Notes under the pieces: generated by a model | The model's input: only the letters and a program-made list of their open reading frames with translations | What the model was told of the DNA's origin: nothing | Databases searched by the model: none | Origin: Xenoacremonium recifei | Lineage: Eukaryota > Ascomycota > Sordariomycetes > Hypocreales > Nectriaceae | Assembly: GCA_012184525.1 (NCBI GenBank) | Contig: WOFQ01000014.1 | Coordinates: 186,001-250,000, forward strand | Reading direction: 5' to 3' | Length of the DNA stretch: 64,000 nucleotides | Shown: positions 1 to 12,426 of the stretch, piece by piece | Layout of the letters: every line of letters begins with the position of its first letter | Numbering within the stretch: the first letter of the stretch is position 1 | Made by a program: the position numbers and the translations under genes

Positions 1-602
1 GCGATCTGCCCCGAGTCCTCATTTTGCGTCCCCGAGCCGTCCCTGGCCGCTTCCTTTGAGAGCCCGTCCTGTCCGTCTGCCATCCCCGGCCTGCTTCAGG
101 TTGCCGACGCACACTCTGCCCATCCTGCTTCGCCATCGCTCCAGATGACCCCTTCCGCACCTCTTCCACACTCGTCCAGAACTCCCACATGCTAATCATC
201 CCAATAGCCTTCGATAGTCATCGTCCTCTCTCGCCGAGCCTGCTCCAACCGCTCCCTCCCCTCCGTCGTCGTCACCCAGACGCTGCGCACTCTGCCAGCC
301 CTGGGATACCAACTTGGCGCTTACCGCCCACGGTCCGGATGACCCAGATTCTATTGAACACCCTTCAATAGCCATCATCATCTACGGATCGGTATATCCT
401 CTCACGCCTCTGGCCCATCGGCCAGTGATTGGATCGTCCAGACTCCCGTCGTGGTGATACCGCTGTCCCAAGGGCTCGGCTTGCGTCCTCGTCCAGGCCA
501 AAGCCCGCAACCGCCCGTCCCCAACCATCCTCGCCCAACGGCCCTCGCCATCGGCCTCGCTCATTCCCTCATCGAACATTTACATCTTCTCCTTGGGTCA
601 CA
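1..602. other. upstream region of the Zn2Cys6 gene
   Basis: No gene is supported here. The sequence is rich in C and T on the plus strand, as expected for promoter and 5' leader DNA. The downstream frame stays open back to an ATG at 429, but that 58-codon extension is Ser/Pro/Arg-rich leader-like sequence, so I treat it as untranslated. Confidence 0.5.
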
Positions 603-2581
603 ATGGCTTCCATGTCGCCCTCGAATACCGCTGCTGAGATGTCGGGACAATCCTCCAATGGGGGAAGTCTCTCGCCTCAGCAGACACCTATCCCCAAGAG
701 CGTCGCATTCGAGCTCATGTTCCTCGACTCTCCCCAATATCGTGCGCGCCTGCCCATGCGTGTGCAGATATATCCCCACGACACCACCGACTCGATTGTG
801 ACGACCGTCAAGAACTTCTACGGTCTCTACTCGGGCCCGACCGGATCGAAGGGCGTGAGCTTTGAGGACGAACACGGCAACACCCTCATCGCCAGATATG
901 AGAACTTCCGCAACAACATGATTGTCTACGTCCGGGTCATTGAAGAGCCTCCCGCGAATACCGCGGCTTACAACTATCACACATACCATCATGCCCCTGT
1001 CGGCGGCCACAGCTACTATGGTGCGGAGGCCTATCCTCCCCAACAGCCCCAGCGATATGCGCAAGACATCTCGCGACCCAGCTCAAGGTCCTCGCGACGA
1101 CGCAGTCCCTCGCCCAATACAGGAAGAGGACGGCGCAGCGCTTCAACCAGCACAAATGGCAAAAAGGGTCGATCTCGGTCGTCCAAGAGCCGGTCCTCGG
1201 GGGCCCGCCACCACACCGATACTTACAGCGACAGCATCAACGGCTACAGCAGCGGCGACGGAGCGTCCGGCTCGGTTTCGGGCAGAAACAAGGAGCACAT
1301 TGGAAACACAGACATCAGTGTTGAGAACATCGTCGAGGGTGGCCGGAGGAAGCGTGCCAAGTTTGAGAGCTCGGTAAGCCCCGGTGCAGAACAACAGGTG
1401 ACGCATCGCGCACAAGACTAACCGCATCACTGCCACAGGAATTGCCCCTGTTCGCTCCCCCTCAGATGCCTGCGGCTACGTCTAACCCGTCCGTCTCCCC
1501 ATCTCGACGCATTGAACCCCATCGCCCGCCCGTGCCCATGACCCATGCGGGCCAGAATCCGTTCACGAACCCCATCCCCATGCAGTCCCCTCAAAGCTAC
1601 GGCAGCGGGCACTCGCATTCGAATATGTATACTACTCCCGGCTCCGATGGTCGTCGGGCTCGTGGATACAGCGGCACTGGCTATGTCGGGTCTGGCATGG
1701 GAATCTTGCCCACTCCCGACCCAACCGTTGGCAGCTGCATGTCTGAGGAAGACAAGGACGTTGCTATTCAGCTGATGCGCCTGGGCGAAATGACCAACTT
1801 CTCGCATGGCCGCACGTCTGCGTCAACGCTGGACGACACCTTCAGCGGCAGAGCCGACGCTGCTTCCTCAACGGGTGCTACAAGCGACGGTGAGAGCGAG
1901 AGCGAGTCTGAGCAGCCTCCCGCCCGTCGCCAGAAGCTTGATGTGAACGGAGCCTCTGCGCAGGTTTACCAGACCACCGAGGCGCACTTCATGCCACCCC
2001 CTGAGAGCGCCGAGGTCAGCGGCGAGGATGCCGATTACGAGGATGACTCGATGCTGGCCAACAAAGCCAAGCCCGTCAAGCCCAAGGCTGCGCCTAAGCA
2101 CAAATCGTCGGCCTCCATCTCCAAGCCTGCTGCTCCAAAGGCCAAGAGCAAGACATCCAATGCAAAGACTAAGAAGGCGCCTACTGTCGCCAATGGCCCT
2201 ATGTCGCCGGCCTCCATGCCCCCCTCCCGCAAGCAGTCTATTGCTTCTGCCAGCAACGTCGCATCCATCGCCGGTGAGGACGAACAGCCAGACTTGTCCA
2301 CCAAGCCTCGCTGCCAGCGTTGTCGCAAGAGCAAGAAGGGCTGCGATCGCCAACGCCCTTGCGGACGATGCCGCGATGCCGGTCTCTCGGCCGATCAGTG
2401 CATCAGCGAAGACGAAGGCAATGGTCGCAAGGGGCGTTACGGCCGCCACATGGGAGTTCCCATCAAGAAAGAGGAGCTGGCCGCGCTGCCCCAGCCGGCT
2501 CTGCTTCCCGCTGCGCCCATTGCCGCCGCTGCTGTCACTACCGCCTCAACAGCAGACAAGTCCAAGAAGCGCAAGCGATAG
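603..2581 (+). CDS. Zn2Cys6 DNA-binding protein with N-terminal PB1-like region
   Basis: Predicted exons are 603-1373 and 1439-2581, giving 637 residues. The ATG at 603 is chosen over 429 because it has a good context (ACAATGG). Residues about 33-117 form a compact, non-repetitive region with a PB1/ubiquitin-like look. The middle is Ser/Pro/Arg-rich, with an RS-like stretch and a Lys/Ala-rich basic tract. A binuclear zinc cluster of spacing CX2CX6CX5CX2CX9C lies near residues 549-577, starting RCQRCRKSKKGC. This is close to the C-terminus, whereas most fungal zinc-cluster factors carry it at the N-terminus, and I see no fungal_trans domain. A short Lys/Arg tail (KSKKRKR) could be a nuclear localisation signal. 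A sequence-specific transcription regulator is the inference; its targets are unknown. Confidence 0.85.
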
Positions 2582-4572
2582 GACTTCTGCGCCGGCGCCT
2601 CAGTTTCAGAATGTACTTGATGGAACGGATTGCACCGGGCTTTTGCTGCGATTGACCCTGGCTGCGAACACGTGAGCCCCTCGCGACCAGGGTCTCGACC
2701 AGTCCTTATCGAGATGGCTTGCGCCCTTGCCGACCAGATGTCCTGCAAACAACGAAATGGCATTTGCGCGCTCTGAGAGGCAACTCGGCTGACGAATTGA
2801 CCTGACTCCCCCCACTGTTGTGTGTATCTGCAGACGGGGGAGAATTTTATGACGATTTCTTGTTTCGGAAGATGTAATAACGACGGTCGTCCAGACCATT
2901 ACACTCCTTGGCCGGCGTTTAAGGCAGAAGACGGAGGAGTTGAGTGTTTGTTCTAGTTTGTTTTTCTGCTTTTTTTTTCTGCTACTGTCTTTTGTCTTTC
3001 CGGCTTCTGCTACTTTGGCTTTTGCGCGCGAATCTGGCAGCAGTCCCACGAGTCAACCTCGTGGCATCTGCGCGACAGATCGGAGGAACAGTCCAGTCGA
3101 TGCGACAATTACGGACCAAGCGAAACAACGAGGGACCCAAAAAAACGAACCCGCGGGGGGATTTGGAAATATCCAGGCGGATAGAGGGATGGAATTCCGG
3201 AGCAGGAGGGGACGGATGGTTTCATTTATTTTCCTCGTGCCGGCTGTCTGGCACCGAGGGAGGGGAATTCGGATAACAAGTATTGGGAGCGAAGCGCCGG
3301 CGGATGGGATGCGCAACACCTGGATGCTATTTGAAATTGTCTCTGGTTCGAGGCGGGCGGGCGGACTTGGGCAAGGAAGGGTGGGCGAGTGGTTCTATTT
3401 TTCCGATTTCCTTGTCTGTTTCTTGAGATTTCCTTTCCTTTATACAGTATTACGTTGTTGTAGTTCAAATTTACACGACTTGATTTCAACTGCGTCCCAT
3501 TGGTGCCTGCGATGCGCCTTGCGAAATTCTTTCATCTCGCTAGGCGCACTTCTGGGCGATAAGCGCCGGCGTCGTCGCATCGCCGCGCAGCGCATGTCTC
3601 CGCGCAGAACCTACGCGCCTCACACACCGATAATTGCAACCGCATCACGTTCCGCATCGCCGCGACTATTCTCATGACAATGCGACACCATCTTCGCCAT
3701 GCGCCGGCCCGGGATGCGCCGCGGTGGTCGAACTTGGCTTTGCGGCGCTAGTCCGGTTCCGGCGCTAGCGGCGTGCTCCCGCCGCTGCCGGTGCGGGGGC
3801 GGGCGGCAGCCGATTGGCTGGGGGTCACGTGTGCGCACGCTACGTCATGTTTTGTTTTGTTTCGCTACCCCGCGTGGAGGGGTAAAAGAGCGCAAAGGTT
3901 CTTTCACCGTCGACCTTCAAAAGCGCAAAGCACGGTTTTGGAATGGAAGAATGAGGAGATCCTGAGGGTTTTGATAGGGAGTTTTGAATGGTTGAAGATG
4001 GTGGTGGCTGCGGTGGCTGTGATGGTGGTGCTGCGCCGGGTTTCGCGGCGCGGGGTCGTTCGGCGGCTCGGGGCGGGATTGGATGGGTGGGTCTGGTTAC
4101 CCTACATGCGGGGCTACCCTATACTCCGGCGCCGGCCGAGGGATGCCGAGATTGACTGCATGAGATGGTAAAGATATTAGTTGAGTTATCGTGAGATAAA
4201 TTAAGCATGCGTTTCTGGCTGTGCTTCGTATGTGGGCTAGGGGCGTTGGTGTTGTTCTTGATTATATGTTGAAGTGGAATCTCTAATGAGTTTGTTAGAG
4301 CACAAATACCAGGCATGAACAGTTACATTGTTGTGGGCGCGACACGTAACCCGCGAGACGTGAGTGTGATAAAAAGAGGATCGAAGCCTGCCCTAGCCAT
4401 AGTGACAGTCACCCATGAAACATCCATTGAGATATCGATAATTACCGCGTGAAAGCTGTAACCCGGGCTCGGCATATTTAAAACGAGACGGAGTATATGA
4501 GGTTGTACCGCCAAAGAAATGCATGCTCATATGGAAAAAAACTCCCATCATATAGAAACAACTCCCTATTCT
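2582..4572. other. intergenic, between convergent genes
   Basis: About 2 kb between two convergent genes, so it should hold two 3' untranslated regions. It contains a T-rich tract near 2950-3000 and G-rich stretches near 3990-4080. The open frames here have no recognisable domain and lack splice-signal support. I see no RNA gene or element. Confidence 0.5.
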
Positions 4573-5544
4573 CTACGAGGAGAACGCATTCTTGATCGTT
4601 TCATCAAAGGCCGCACTCGGACACTTCGCCAGAGCCATCTTCACTAGGGGTGGAATCTGCGAGCCGTCCTGCCATACGAAATCGTGCTCACCGCGAAGAT
4701 CCTTTACCACTTGGACATCGACGCCATCGCCCCTGAGCTTAGCAGCCATGAGATCGATCTCAGGCTCGTCAATCAGCGTGTCTTCTGGAGACCAGGCTAG
4801 GACTGCGCAGATGCCGCCCGGCCACTCCCTCTTGTAACTGCAACGGAACCGGGTAGGGGACGCCTCTTCCCAGTGATCCCGAGACCCAAAGTTTCCTCCT
4901 ATAAAACCCGCGTACTGGCCCCCGAACCGCTCGTTCAGCCTGATAAGATCGTATATCCCGGAAATGGAAACAACGGCGACGGGTTCGTTGATTTTCCTCC
5001 ACACGCCTCTGCCCATGCCTTGGCCGCCCATGAGCTTCTGGAACGCCATCGTCCCACCAGCAGAATGACCAATTATGATATACTTATCCAGGCCGTAGTT
5101 GTCGTACACGTAGGCAAGCGCATTCACGAGATCGCGAACCTGGTCGGGGTGTTTCGCGTCGTTGAGCTCGGTTTTGGGGGTGTTGGGGCTTTGAGGGTGG
5201 TCCGGGTGGCGGGCGAGTCGGTAGTCGATGCTGACGAAGCCGCGCACTTCAGACTTGAAGTCGCCGGACGTGGCCATGTGCTTGACGGCTGGCCAGAAGG
5301 AGTCGGCCGTGATGCTCGGGTCGCGCCAGGCGCCGCCGTGGACGAACCTGCCTATGATCAGTAAAAGTCCCATTGCGTGACGAGAGCTAAGGATAAAGAG
5401 TTCATACACAATCCAATATCCTATCTTGTCAACGGGCTCGTCTGCAAAGCGCCAGATGCTCATCCTCTGGAGGACGTGCCAGCCCCAAGTGACGGATTTG
5501 TACGTTAGGCCATGGGCCTTTGCGAGGGATTCCATGTCGGCCAT
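4573..5544 (-). CDS. bna7: kynurenine formamidase (arylformamidase), alpha/beta hydrolase
   Basis: Exons are 5408-5544 and 4573-5347; the 60-nt intron (GTATGA...GGCAG) removes a stretch that interrupts the conserved core. The 303-residue product has the oxyanion motif HGGAW at 49-53 followed by RDP, the nucleophile elbow GHSAGG with Ser141, and a C-terminal acid and histidine (DTLIDEPE, GEHDF). The YWIVFVHGGAWRDP stretch created by splicing is typical of fungal kynurenine formamidases. The enzyme would hydrolyse N-formyl-kynurenine to kynurenine and formate in tryptophan catabolism and de novo NAD synthesis, in the cytosol. The family is close to carboxylesterases and lipases, so another ester or amide substrate is possible. 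Start taken at MADMES. Confidence 0.85.
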   Translation of the reverse strand: MADMESLAKAHGLTYKSVTWGWHVLQRMSIWRFADEPVDKIGYWIVYELFILSSRHAMGLLLIIGRFVHGGAWRDPSITADSFWPAVKHMATSGDFKSEVRGFVSIDYRLARHPDHPQSPNTPKTELNDAKHPDQVRDLVNALAYVYDNYGLDKYIIIGHSAGGTMAFQKLMGGQGMGRGVWRKINEPVAVVSISGIYDLIRLNERFGGQYAGFIGGNFGSRDHWEEASPTRFRCSYKREWPGGICAVLAWSPEDTLIDEPEIDLMAAKLRGDGVDVQVVKDLRGEHDFVWQDGSQIPPLVKMALAKCPSAAFDETIKNAFSS

Positions 5545-5693
5545 GGCTGTCGCATTGACTTCAGTCGAAGCAGAAAAGATTGAGGAAGAATGTCTTGGGC
5601 TGGCTTCGTGAATTTATTAACGATGCCATTGTCGTGGAGGGATGCAGCAGCCTTGTAGGTGGGGAGCTGAGGACAGGCAGAAGAGAGACCCGT

Positions 5694-5721
5694 GATCCGC
5701 GATCCGCGATCCGTGATCCGC
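5694..5721. repeat. 4 x 7-bp tandem repeat
   Basis: Four copies of GATCCGC, the third with T at the last base. It lies about 150 bp upstream of the kynurenine formamidase start. No function is evident. Confidence 0.8.
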
Positions 5722-6180
5722 ATTTCGGATGGGCATTTGATCCGCTCTACGGGCGATTGCCGGAGAGCGTCGATAAACCAAAGCCTTAGGTCTTTTATTA
5801 TTCCAAGCACCGAATAGCCCTTTGATTGAGGTATTGGAACGTCACTTAGTTGTATGTGAGCCTCTAATTCGAGCTTGATGTTCAGGAAGGTAGGTAAGGT
5901 ACAGGTAGCAGTTAAACAGGTAGGAGCGGGTTGAGATGCTTTAGGTAAGCCAAAGTCGAGAAATAAGGAAGTCACGCTTCCAACTACAAGTACAGGTAGG
6001 TGCCCTCTCTCCTCCTCCTTATGACTGGTAAGCTGCGCAAATTCTGACCTTCATTCATCAACCAAAAGCAAGGCCAGATGGTCACGAGATCGACCCCCAA
6101 CGAAGAAGAAACAAAAAGGACACCAATTTGCTCGCCTCTGCTAGTCTCGCAACATCGTCGCCCAGCCACGTGGGGTCCCT

Positions 6181-6204
6181 GGAAGTGGAAGTGGAAGTGG
6201 AAGC
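6181..6204. repeat. 4 x 6-bp tandem repeat
   Basis: Four copies of GGAAGT, the last ending in C. A purine-only microsatellite in non-coding DNA. Confidence 0.8.
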
Positions 6205-8220
6205 CCAAGCGACTTGCGACAGCGTCACGAAATTCCCCACCAAGTCGTCCGTCAACGCCCGTTCGCCGGCCTTGTCTCTCTCTCCCTCTTCTTATCAGTC
6301 ATACAAAGATCCTCAACAAGAACGGACGGCATGATACGCTTTGCAGTAGCACTGCCACCCGCGGAGAGTTTGCTCACAGCTTCCCCTCCAAGCTGGGCAT
6401 CTTCACGTGGATGTGTTCGACAAGCATCCGCAGCCGCTGTCCGCAACGGGCACTCGGTTGGACTTGTGAACTGCCTCAACGAGCATGGAGTCACTCGATG
6501 CGGCGGACCAACAAGGACTCAATGCACAGCCTGTACCGGATCACAATTGCCCGTCAGGCTTATCCTGGCTCTTGGCGTGTGCGCCTGGGAGACCATCAGG
6601 GCAGAGATGCAGCGGGATCCTGATTGATCTGTTGGTCGACGCCCTGTCAAGCCCGTCCGAAACTGGGGGATGCGAATACCACAGCTGTCGACGGTTACAG
6701 AAGATCCTATGCAATGCGACGCGGCTGCGGATGGGACGACGGGCTGTCAGACTCTCGATGGACGGCTGTCAATGGCACCCGAAGCCGAAGGGATCGCCCG
6801 TCTGGGAAATGCGATGAAACAACATCCGTCCTCTGTCTACAAGTACACCGGTCTGGCAGGGTCGTCGCTTGACATCCGGCGGATCGTGACGCAGTGTGAG
6901 ATCCTCCTATGCGGTTTCGAAGTCGCTTGAGCTGCTCATCAGATCCTCCATCTTCCGCCCCTGATCGCTGCCCCTGGTTCCCCCCCCTCCAAGCGACCAA
7001 ACGGCCGACGACAGGGATTGCATTGCCTGGAGCTGATACTGAAACAGTTGTCGTCCGAAGGCCGCTGTTGAAGATGTGGAGGCATCGGAGCTGGTGTCTG
7101 AGGTCCTCCGATAATCCACTGCTTCGGGTCTGCGCCGTCTTACTCCAAGAGGCCTAGTGGCCTGGAGATGCATCGGCCATGAACACCATCAGGGAACGCC
7201 TATGATCTCCCCTATGCCTGCTCGGGTGCGTTCCCGCACGAACTGCCCACTGGGCTGATGGTATGATTCGAGCTCCACGGACGAGCAGGCCGGCGCAGAT
7301 CCGGGTCTCGTCTTGAGCCTTGAGGGGCGCGGAGGAGGGTCTCACATCGCTATAGAGCACCGAGTAAGTTGAGCACGAGGCTAAGACACTAAGACGGTGA
7401 CTTTGCAACGCGAAGGATGGTTTCTTTCTAGATCGCTTCTTGCGCGCGTTGCATCCCTGTCTTTGATGGGGCGCTCTCCCCCAAGGCTGCTCGCTTGAGC
7501 CCTGATCGCTATCTCGCAAACACCTCATGCTGACAGTACGGCGCAGCAAACTCAACCGCGTCGCGTCCATGTCAGACGATGGCACCTCGGTTGGTTCAAA
7601 ACGGTGACGAGCTCCACCAGAACTTCTGTCGCCGGCAGGGTTTCTATGCACAACGACTGTTTAGCCGTAGCCTTTCTCCCCATCCGGGCCTTTGTTGCAG
7701 ACGGCCCGGAGAGTGATGCATGAGATACCCAAACATCGCATGGCAACACTCCCCACACGCACCGCCTAGAGCTCTTGGGGTCAGCCCGGTACCTTGCAGA
7801 CTGTCTAGACTATCCTGTGCCATGCGCGACAGCTTCGATGGTTCCGTCTCTGGTCCGCGACTAGAAGGCCCCAAGGCCCCTCACCTCCCCTGGAACGCAT
7901 TATCACCAAGGGTCGGCCCCAACCTGGATCCTGGATGACGGTCTGGAGTGTGGGAGTAGTAGTTCCGCCAACTCGGACGCGAGCGATCTGACTGTTGCTG
8001 CGGGACTTTGAAGTTTGTGTTCTGATTCTGTGAAATACGTCGCCCCGTCTGTTTGCGGTCCCCCCCTCAGCTCGAACCCTTCCCTTCTTTTTGGCTCTCA
8101 TTTGCTCTCCTCTGTCTCTCGTTGTTGCGTCCTGAATCTTCTTTGCTTTGTTTACAGCCGGGCCATGCTTCAATCCTGAGATCGTCCAATACACCTACTC
8201 GCTCGTGACGCTGCAGCGCC

Positions 8221-9769
8221 ATGGCTGACGAGGACCTTGACCTCAGTCAGTATAATGGCAATGCCCTGGTCGGCACTGCGGCCGTTTTCTTGGCCATCAG
8301 TTGGTTTTCTGTTGGCCTTCGCACCTATACGAGAGCTTTCTTAATGCATAGCTTTCAACTCGACGATTGGTTCATGCTGATCGCCCAAGTATGTCGTCTC
8401 CTTTCATGCTCGTCGACTATGCAGCTGACTTATTGCGCCAGATAATATTTACTACATCGTGCGCATTCATTCTCTTGGGAGTCAACGTAGGGCTCGGTCA
8501 TCACAACGATTTCATCACGAATGATGATAAGAAAGTGGCTGCGCTTATGGTGAGTCGCAACTCTTGCGGTCTTTCGCAGCGCATAACGCTGACACTTCTC
8601 AGTGGCAAGCCCTTGCTACGGCGACCTACGTTATCGACATGATGTTCATCAAGTTGAGCATTGGTGTCTTCCTCCTCCGAATTTCGGCGCAAAAGGTGTA
8701 CACTTGGATTCTCAGGGGGAGTCTGGTTGTCATTACCATCTGGAGCACCGTCATCTTCATCTGGGACATCTTCCAATGCAATCCGGTCCAGAAGCAGTGG
8801 GATTACAGGATCGAGACCGGTCACTGCGTTTCCGCCGCGGCAATTGTGTCAGCCGCATATGCCATTAGTGTCATGACCATTGTGTCAGACTGGCTCTATG
8901 TAAGCCCTTCCCCTGACTCGCACGAGACGGCGTCTGGGTATGCTGACATTTCATCTCCTTAGGCACTACTTCCGGTTCCTATGCTGTGGAAGGTTAAAAT
9001 GACGAAACAGGCCAAGGCGACTGTCATCGTCATCTTAGGCCTTGGTATCTTGTAAGTCGTTCAACTCTATCGCCTCGTGTTGATGTCCGCTAACGGCTCC
9101 TAGTGCTAGCATCGCAACCCTCATCCGTTTGAAGTTCCTCTCCGATCTGGAAAACACCGATGACATCTTGTGTATGTCTCGCTCGAACCCTATGTCATTC
9201 CATATTCCATAAGGCTAACTCGTTCGCCAGTCGCCGGCACCGACGCTATGGTCTGGACCCTAGTCGAGCCCGGCGTGGCCATCGTCGCATCCAGCCTAGC
9301 TACGATACGTCCGCTGCTGCGCGCCATGAAGGTCCGCGGCTTCGAGTCCTCCGACTATGCTTACGGCACCGGCCGATCGGGCACACGCTCGGCCGCCATC
9401 CGCTCCAAGACAGGCAACGGCCCGGCCTCCATGCCGGGTTACGGTCCCAATGATGTCTCCCTCAGTGATGTCGAGCCTAGCAAGCCGGAGTCACGAGCGC
9501 GCATTGCGTCGAATAGTATCGGGCTCTTCCGCGACAACAAGAGTTTGCCTTCTCTGCCCGTCACACCCATCGCGGTGCAGAGTCCCGTGCGCAGTGAGAT
9601 GTTCGTGATTGAGGGCAATGGCAAGCATGAGCCGCCCAAGTCACCCTGGAACCACGGAGGATCCAGCCGCTCGCCGTCTAACTCGTTCGATCAGATCCAC
9701 GATCTCGAGGCGCAGAGCCAGGAGTTGCCATCGCGCCTTGGACTAGGTGACGGCCGGAGGCGGGACTAA
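8221..9769 (+). CDS. Pth11-like seven-helix receptor (fungal rhodopsin-type domain)
   Basis: Six exons: 8221-8388, 8442-8549, 8603-8899, 8963-9051, 9104-9171 and 9231-9769; total 422 residues. Five introns of 52-63 nt all have clear GT...AG ends and keep frame. The first 280 residues or so contain seven hydrophobic helices. Family hallmarks are R-T-Y-T-R after helix 1, the QLDDWFM turn before helix 2, a conserved Cys-Asn-Pro in the extracellular loop (FQCNPVQKQW), and W-T-L-V-E-P-G-V-A-I leading to T-I-R-P-L-L-R after helix 7. A cytoplasmic Ser/Pro-rich tail follows. There is no N-terminal CFEM domain, so this is the CFEM-less subgroup. Such proteins are thought to sense surfaces or small ligands at the plasma membrane; the ligand here is unknown. 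Confidence 0.9.
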
Positions 9770-10285
9770 TAACGCACTAATACCAACAAACACCACCAAC
9801 ATTGTCTCTTTTCTCCTTTATTTTCTCGTTTTATCGCATGTCTTTCTTTGCTACTTCAACACGGAGCTTCTTACACGGGGATGGTGCTCGGCGTCATGGG
9901 CTTAGGATAAAAGGAAATGACGGCTTATGATACCATGGGAATAGGGGCTTCTAGATAGATAGGGGTCCTTTCTGGGTCTGGGGCTTTTTGAGGAAAGAAA
10001 AAGTCGCTAGATACATCCTTCGTTGGCATTCTGTTTTGATTAAATCGAATTCACACGAATTAGAAGAAAAATCGTCGATGCTTGACTTGACCCAGATGTT
10101 TGGCGGTGGACCTGAAGTTGACGATCTGATCATTCAGGGGGTATCTATTCTTTTTTGTTTCCCTTCATCTAGCGGCAGCCTACCAGAGCCTATCCCGTAC
10201 TCTATATCCAGTTCCAAGGCGCCGGATTCACTAACCATAACCCAAGTCATACACCCGCTCCTCATAACATTCCAGCTCAAACCGG
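9770..10285. other. intergenic, convergent 3' ends
   Basis: About 0.5 kb between convergent genes. AT-richer than the flanking exons, as expected for 3' untranslated DNA. No gene seen. Confidence 0.5.
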
Positions 10286-11997
10286 TTATTGCTGCTCACC
10301 CTCGTCGTCATCAACATCAATCCGCAGCTCCTCCGGCGCAACATCCCACTCCTCCTCATCCGCCCACGTGGGCGCCAGCACGAAGCGGCCCATGATCTTG
10401 CCCATGCCGACGCTCTCGCCGCCCACAACGCCCGGCCGCGGCTTCTCGTCGTTCTCCTCGACAATCACGGCCGTGGTCAGGAAGTTCATGCCGGCGGCGG
10501 GGCTGAGCTCCAGCGTGCGGCCGCCCCAGTCGAGCTCGGCGCGGCCGGATTTGCGCACTTTGAGGTGGCCGATGAGGCCGCCTTGGGCGAGGAGTTGGGA
10601 CATGAAGCCCTTGGTGCGCTCGGGGTCTTCGTCTGGGTTTGGGGCGTCTTCGGCGGCGGGGGGTTGGTCGACGTCGATGGGGGTTTGGTCGGCCACGGAG
10701 GGGGTGCTGTCGAGCATGTTTGTGTCTTCGCCGGGCTCGGGCTTGACTTTGTTCTTTGGTTGGGGAGCGGCGATCTCTTTGAGTGGTGGCATGAGGGGTG
10801 GGAATTGGAAGAGGTACATGCGGCCGTCTTTGTTGCTGGGCTGGGCCTTGCCGTCCTCTGATATCGTGACGCTGCCCAGCTCATTCGCGATGAGATTGAG
10901 GTCGGCCTGGATGGTCTTTTCTTCGGCGTCTTGCGGGATAGTCTTCTTCGGTTTGGGAGCCTCTAGTAAGACTTTTTGCCTGGCGTCTTCTGCCAATGGC
11001 GTCTTTGAGTCTCGGTCAACGTCCATGGAATCCTCCTCCACGCCCGGCTCCTTCTTGACTACAACCGGTTTTTTGGATTTGGTATCCCAGGATCCGTCCT
11101 CCGGTTGATCTATAATTGGGGCTTCTCCAGGGCTCCCGTCGACCCAGAGACTCTCCTCTTCGCCTGTAGCCTTTTCTGCTGCTTCCAGCTCGGCCGTGGT
11201 AGCAACAACGACTTCGGCGTCCTTGTGCTCTCGTCTGTATATGCCCATGGGGAGCACGGTCGTGGCTCGACTGCTGAGCGCCTCCATCATGGCCTCATCC
11301 TCGCTGTCCAAATCGGCATCTGGGGTGTTCACATTGAGCTTGTCTGCGTTGATTCGCGTTTCTCGGTATCGGTTGTTCTCTTGGCGGAATCCGGGCTTGG
11401 ACTCTGACTTGAAGGACCTTGAGCCGCCTCCTCCACCACCTCCAAAGCCAGTCCCGGCTCCAGGTCCGCTACCGCTGTTGAACCAGCCTCCGCCTGCTAT
11501 GTAATGTTAGAAGGGCCTCAACTCTGGCACTTCAATGCCGACATACCTGCTTGGCCGGAGCTGAACGGGCCGCTTGCCCCCGATATGATGCGACCAAACC
11601 CGCCACGGGCGCCCATAGCATCGCCGCGGCTTCTTTTGCTCCTGAACCGTGAGCGTCCTCGTGCCCGCCGCTCCTCCTTCGCGCGCTCCTGAGCCTTCAG
11701 CTCCTCCTGTCGCGCCAGATCCTCTCTCTGCGCCTCATCTCGACGGACAACCTTGGGGCGGAACCGGGAAGTTGTTGGGCCTCTCGTCGCTCGGGTCGTC
11801 GCAGCGCCACGTGTTGAAGCGCTCGGAGTGGCTCGGCTGGTTGATCCTGAGGCCTCCGCTGGTATTGACGAGCTTCCCGCGGCTGGCGTGGGCGTGCTCG
11901 AGGGAGCTGGGGTAGAGCTCGCTGCGGCTTGGGATCGCGTGCCAGCCGCGGAGGCTCCTCTTCGGGTGCCTCTGGTAGAGGCTCGCCCCCGGTTCAT
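10286..11997 (-). CDS. rpc53: DNA-directed RNA polymerase III subunit Rpc4/Rpc53
   Basis: Exons are 11547-11997 and 10286-11496, 553 residues. The single short intron has a CTAAC branch site and a tandem acceptor (TAGCAG), so a 552-residue form is equally possible. The N-terminal third is Ala/Ser/Thr/Arg-rich and ends in the conserved basic segment with RFRPKVVRRDEAQRE and the RSRGDAMGARGGFGRI block. The middle is acidic. The last 150 residues carry the RPC4 family block: YLFQFPPLMPPL, then GGLIGHLKVRKSGRAELDW and F-L-T-T-A-V. In yeast this subunit pairs with Rpc37 and acts in promoter opening, termination and reinitiation at tRNA and 5S genes. It is convergent with the receptor gene and shares its strand with UreD. 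Confidence 0.92.
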
Positions 11998-12426
11998 GAT
12001 CGCTTGCTGTGATTGATCCGCAACTGGACTGCAAGGGTTCGTGGTCGCGGAGAAACTCGACTCGGCGCAGACAGAGGATGCTCTCGTAAGGAAGCTCTAG
12101 AAAATTTACAGTGGAGGGGGACTTGTAGCGAAAGGTGGGGGACGACTTTCTGCGGATGACTCGCATTCCAGAAGCCGGCTGACCCCACCAGATAGATGAC
12201 TTATAGCAGCTCGACCACTTGCATGTTTATAAGACACGTTTAATTCATATATTTTATTCGATTATTCTAATTGTTGCGTTGATATCTTCGCATACCTATA
12301 TAAGAGGTGTCGAGAACCCAATTCCTTCGCATAGGTGTCGACATCAAATGTTGTCTACTGATTGTCTTCCAGTGTCGTCTGGGTGTATGACTTCCAAGGC
12401 ATTCTATAATTCTCCGTCCTCTGATC
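11998..12426. other. promoter of rpc53 and 3' flank of ureD
   Basis: Both flanking genes lie on the minus strand. The part near 12240-12310 is AT-rich. No further gene seen. Confidence 0.5.

Larger units (their letters stand above)
5545..8220. other. gene-free intergenic region, divergent promoters
   Basis: About 2.7 kb between the 5' ends of two divergent genes. Open frames are scattered on both strands, none with a known motif or plausible intron set. It holds two small tandem repeats (listed separately). The last 150 bases before 8221 are rich in C and T and are probably the leader of the receptor gene. Confidence 0.5.
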
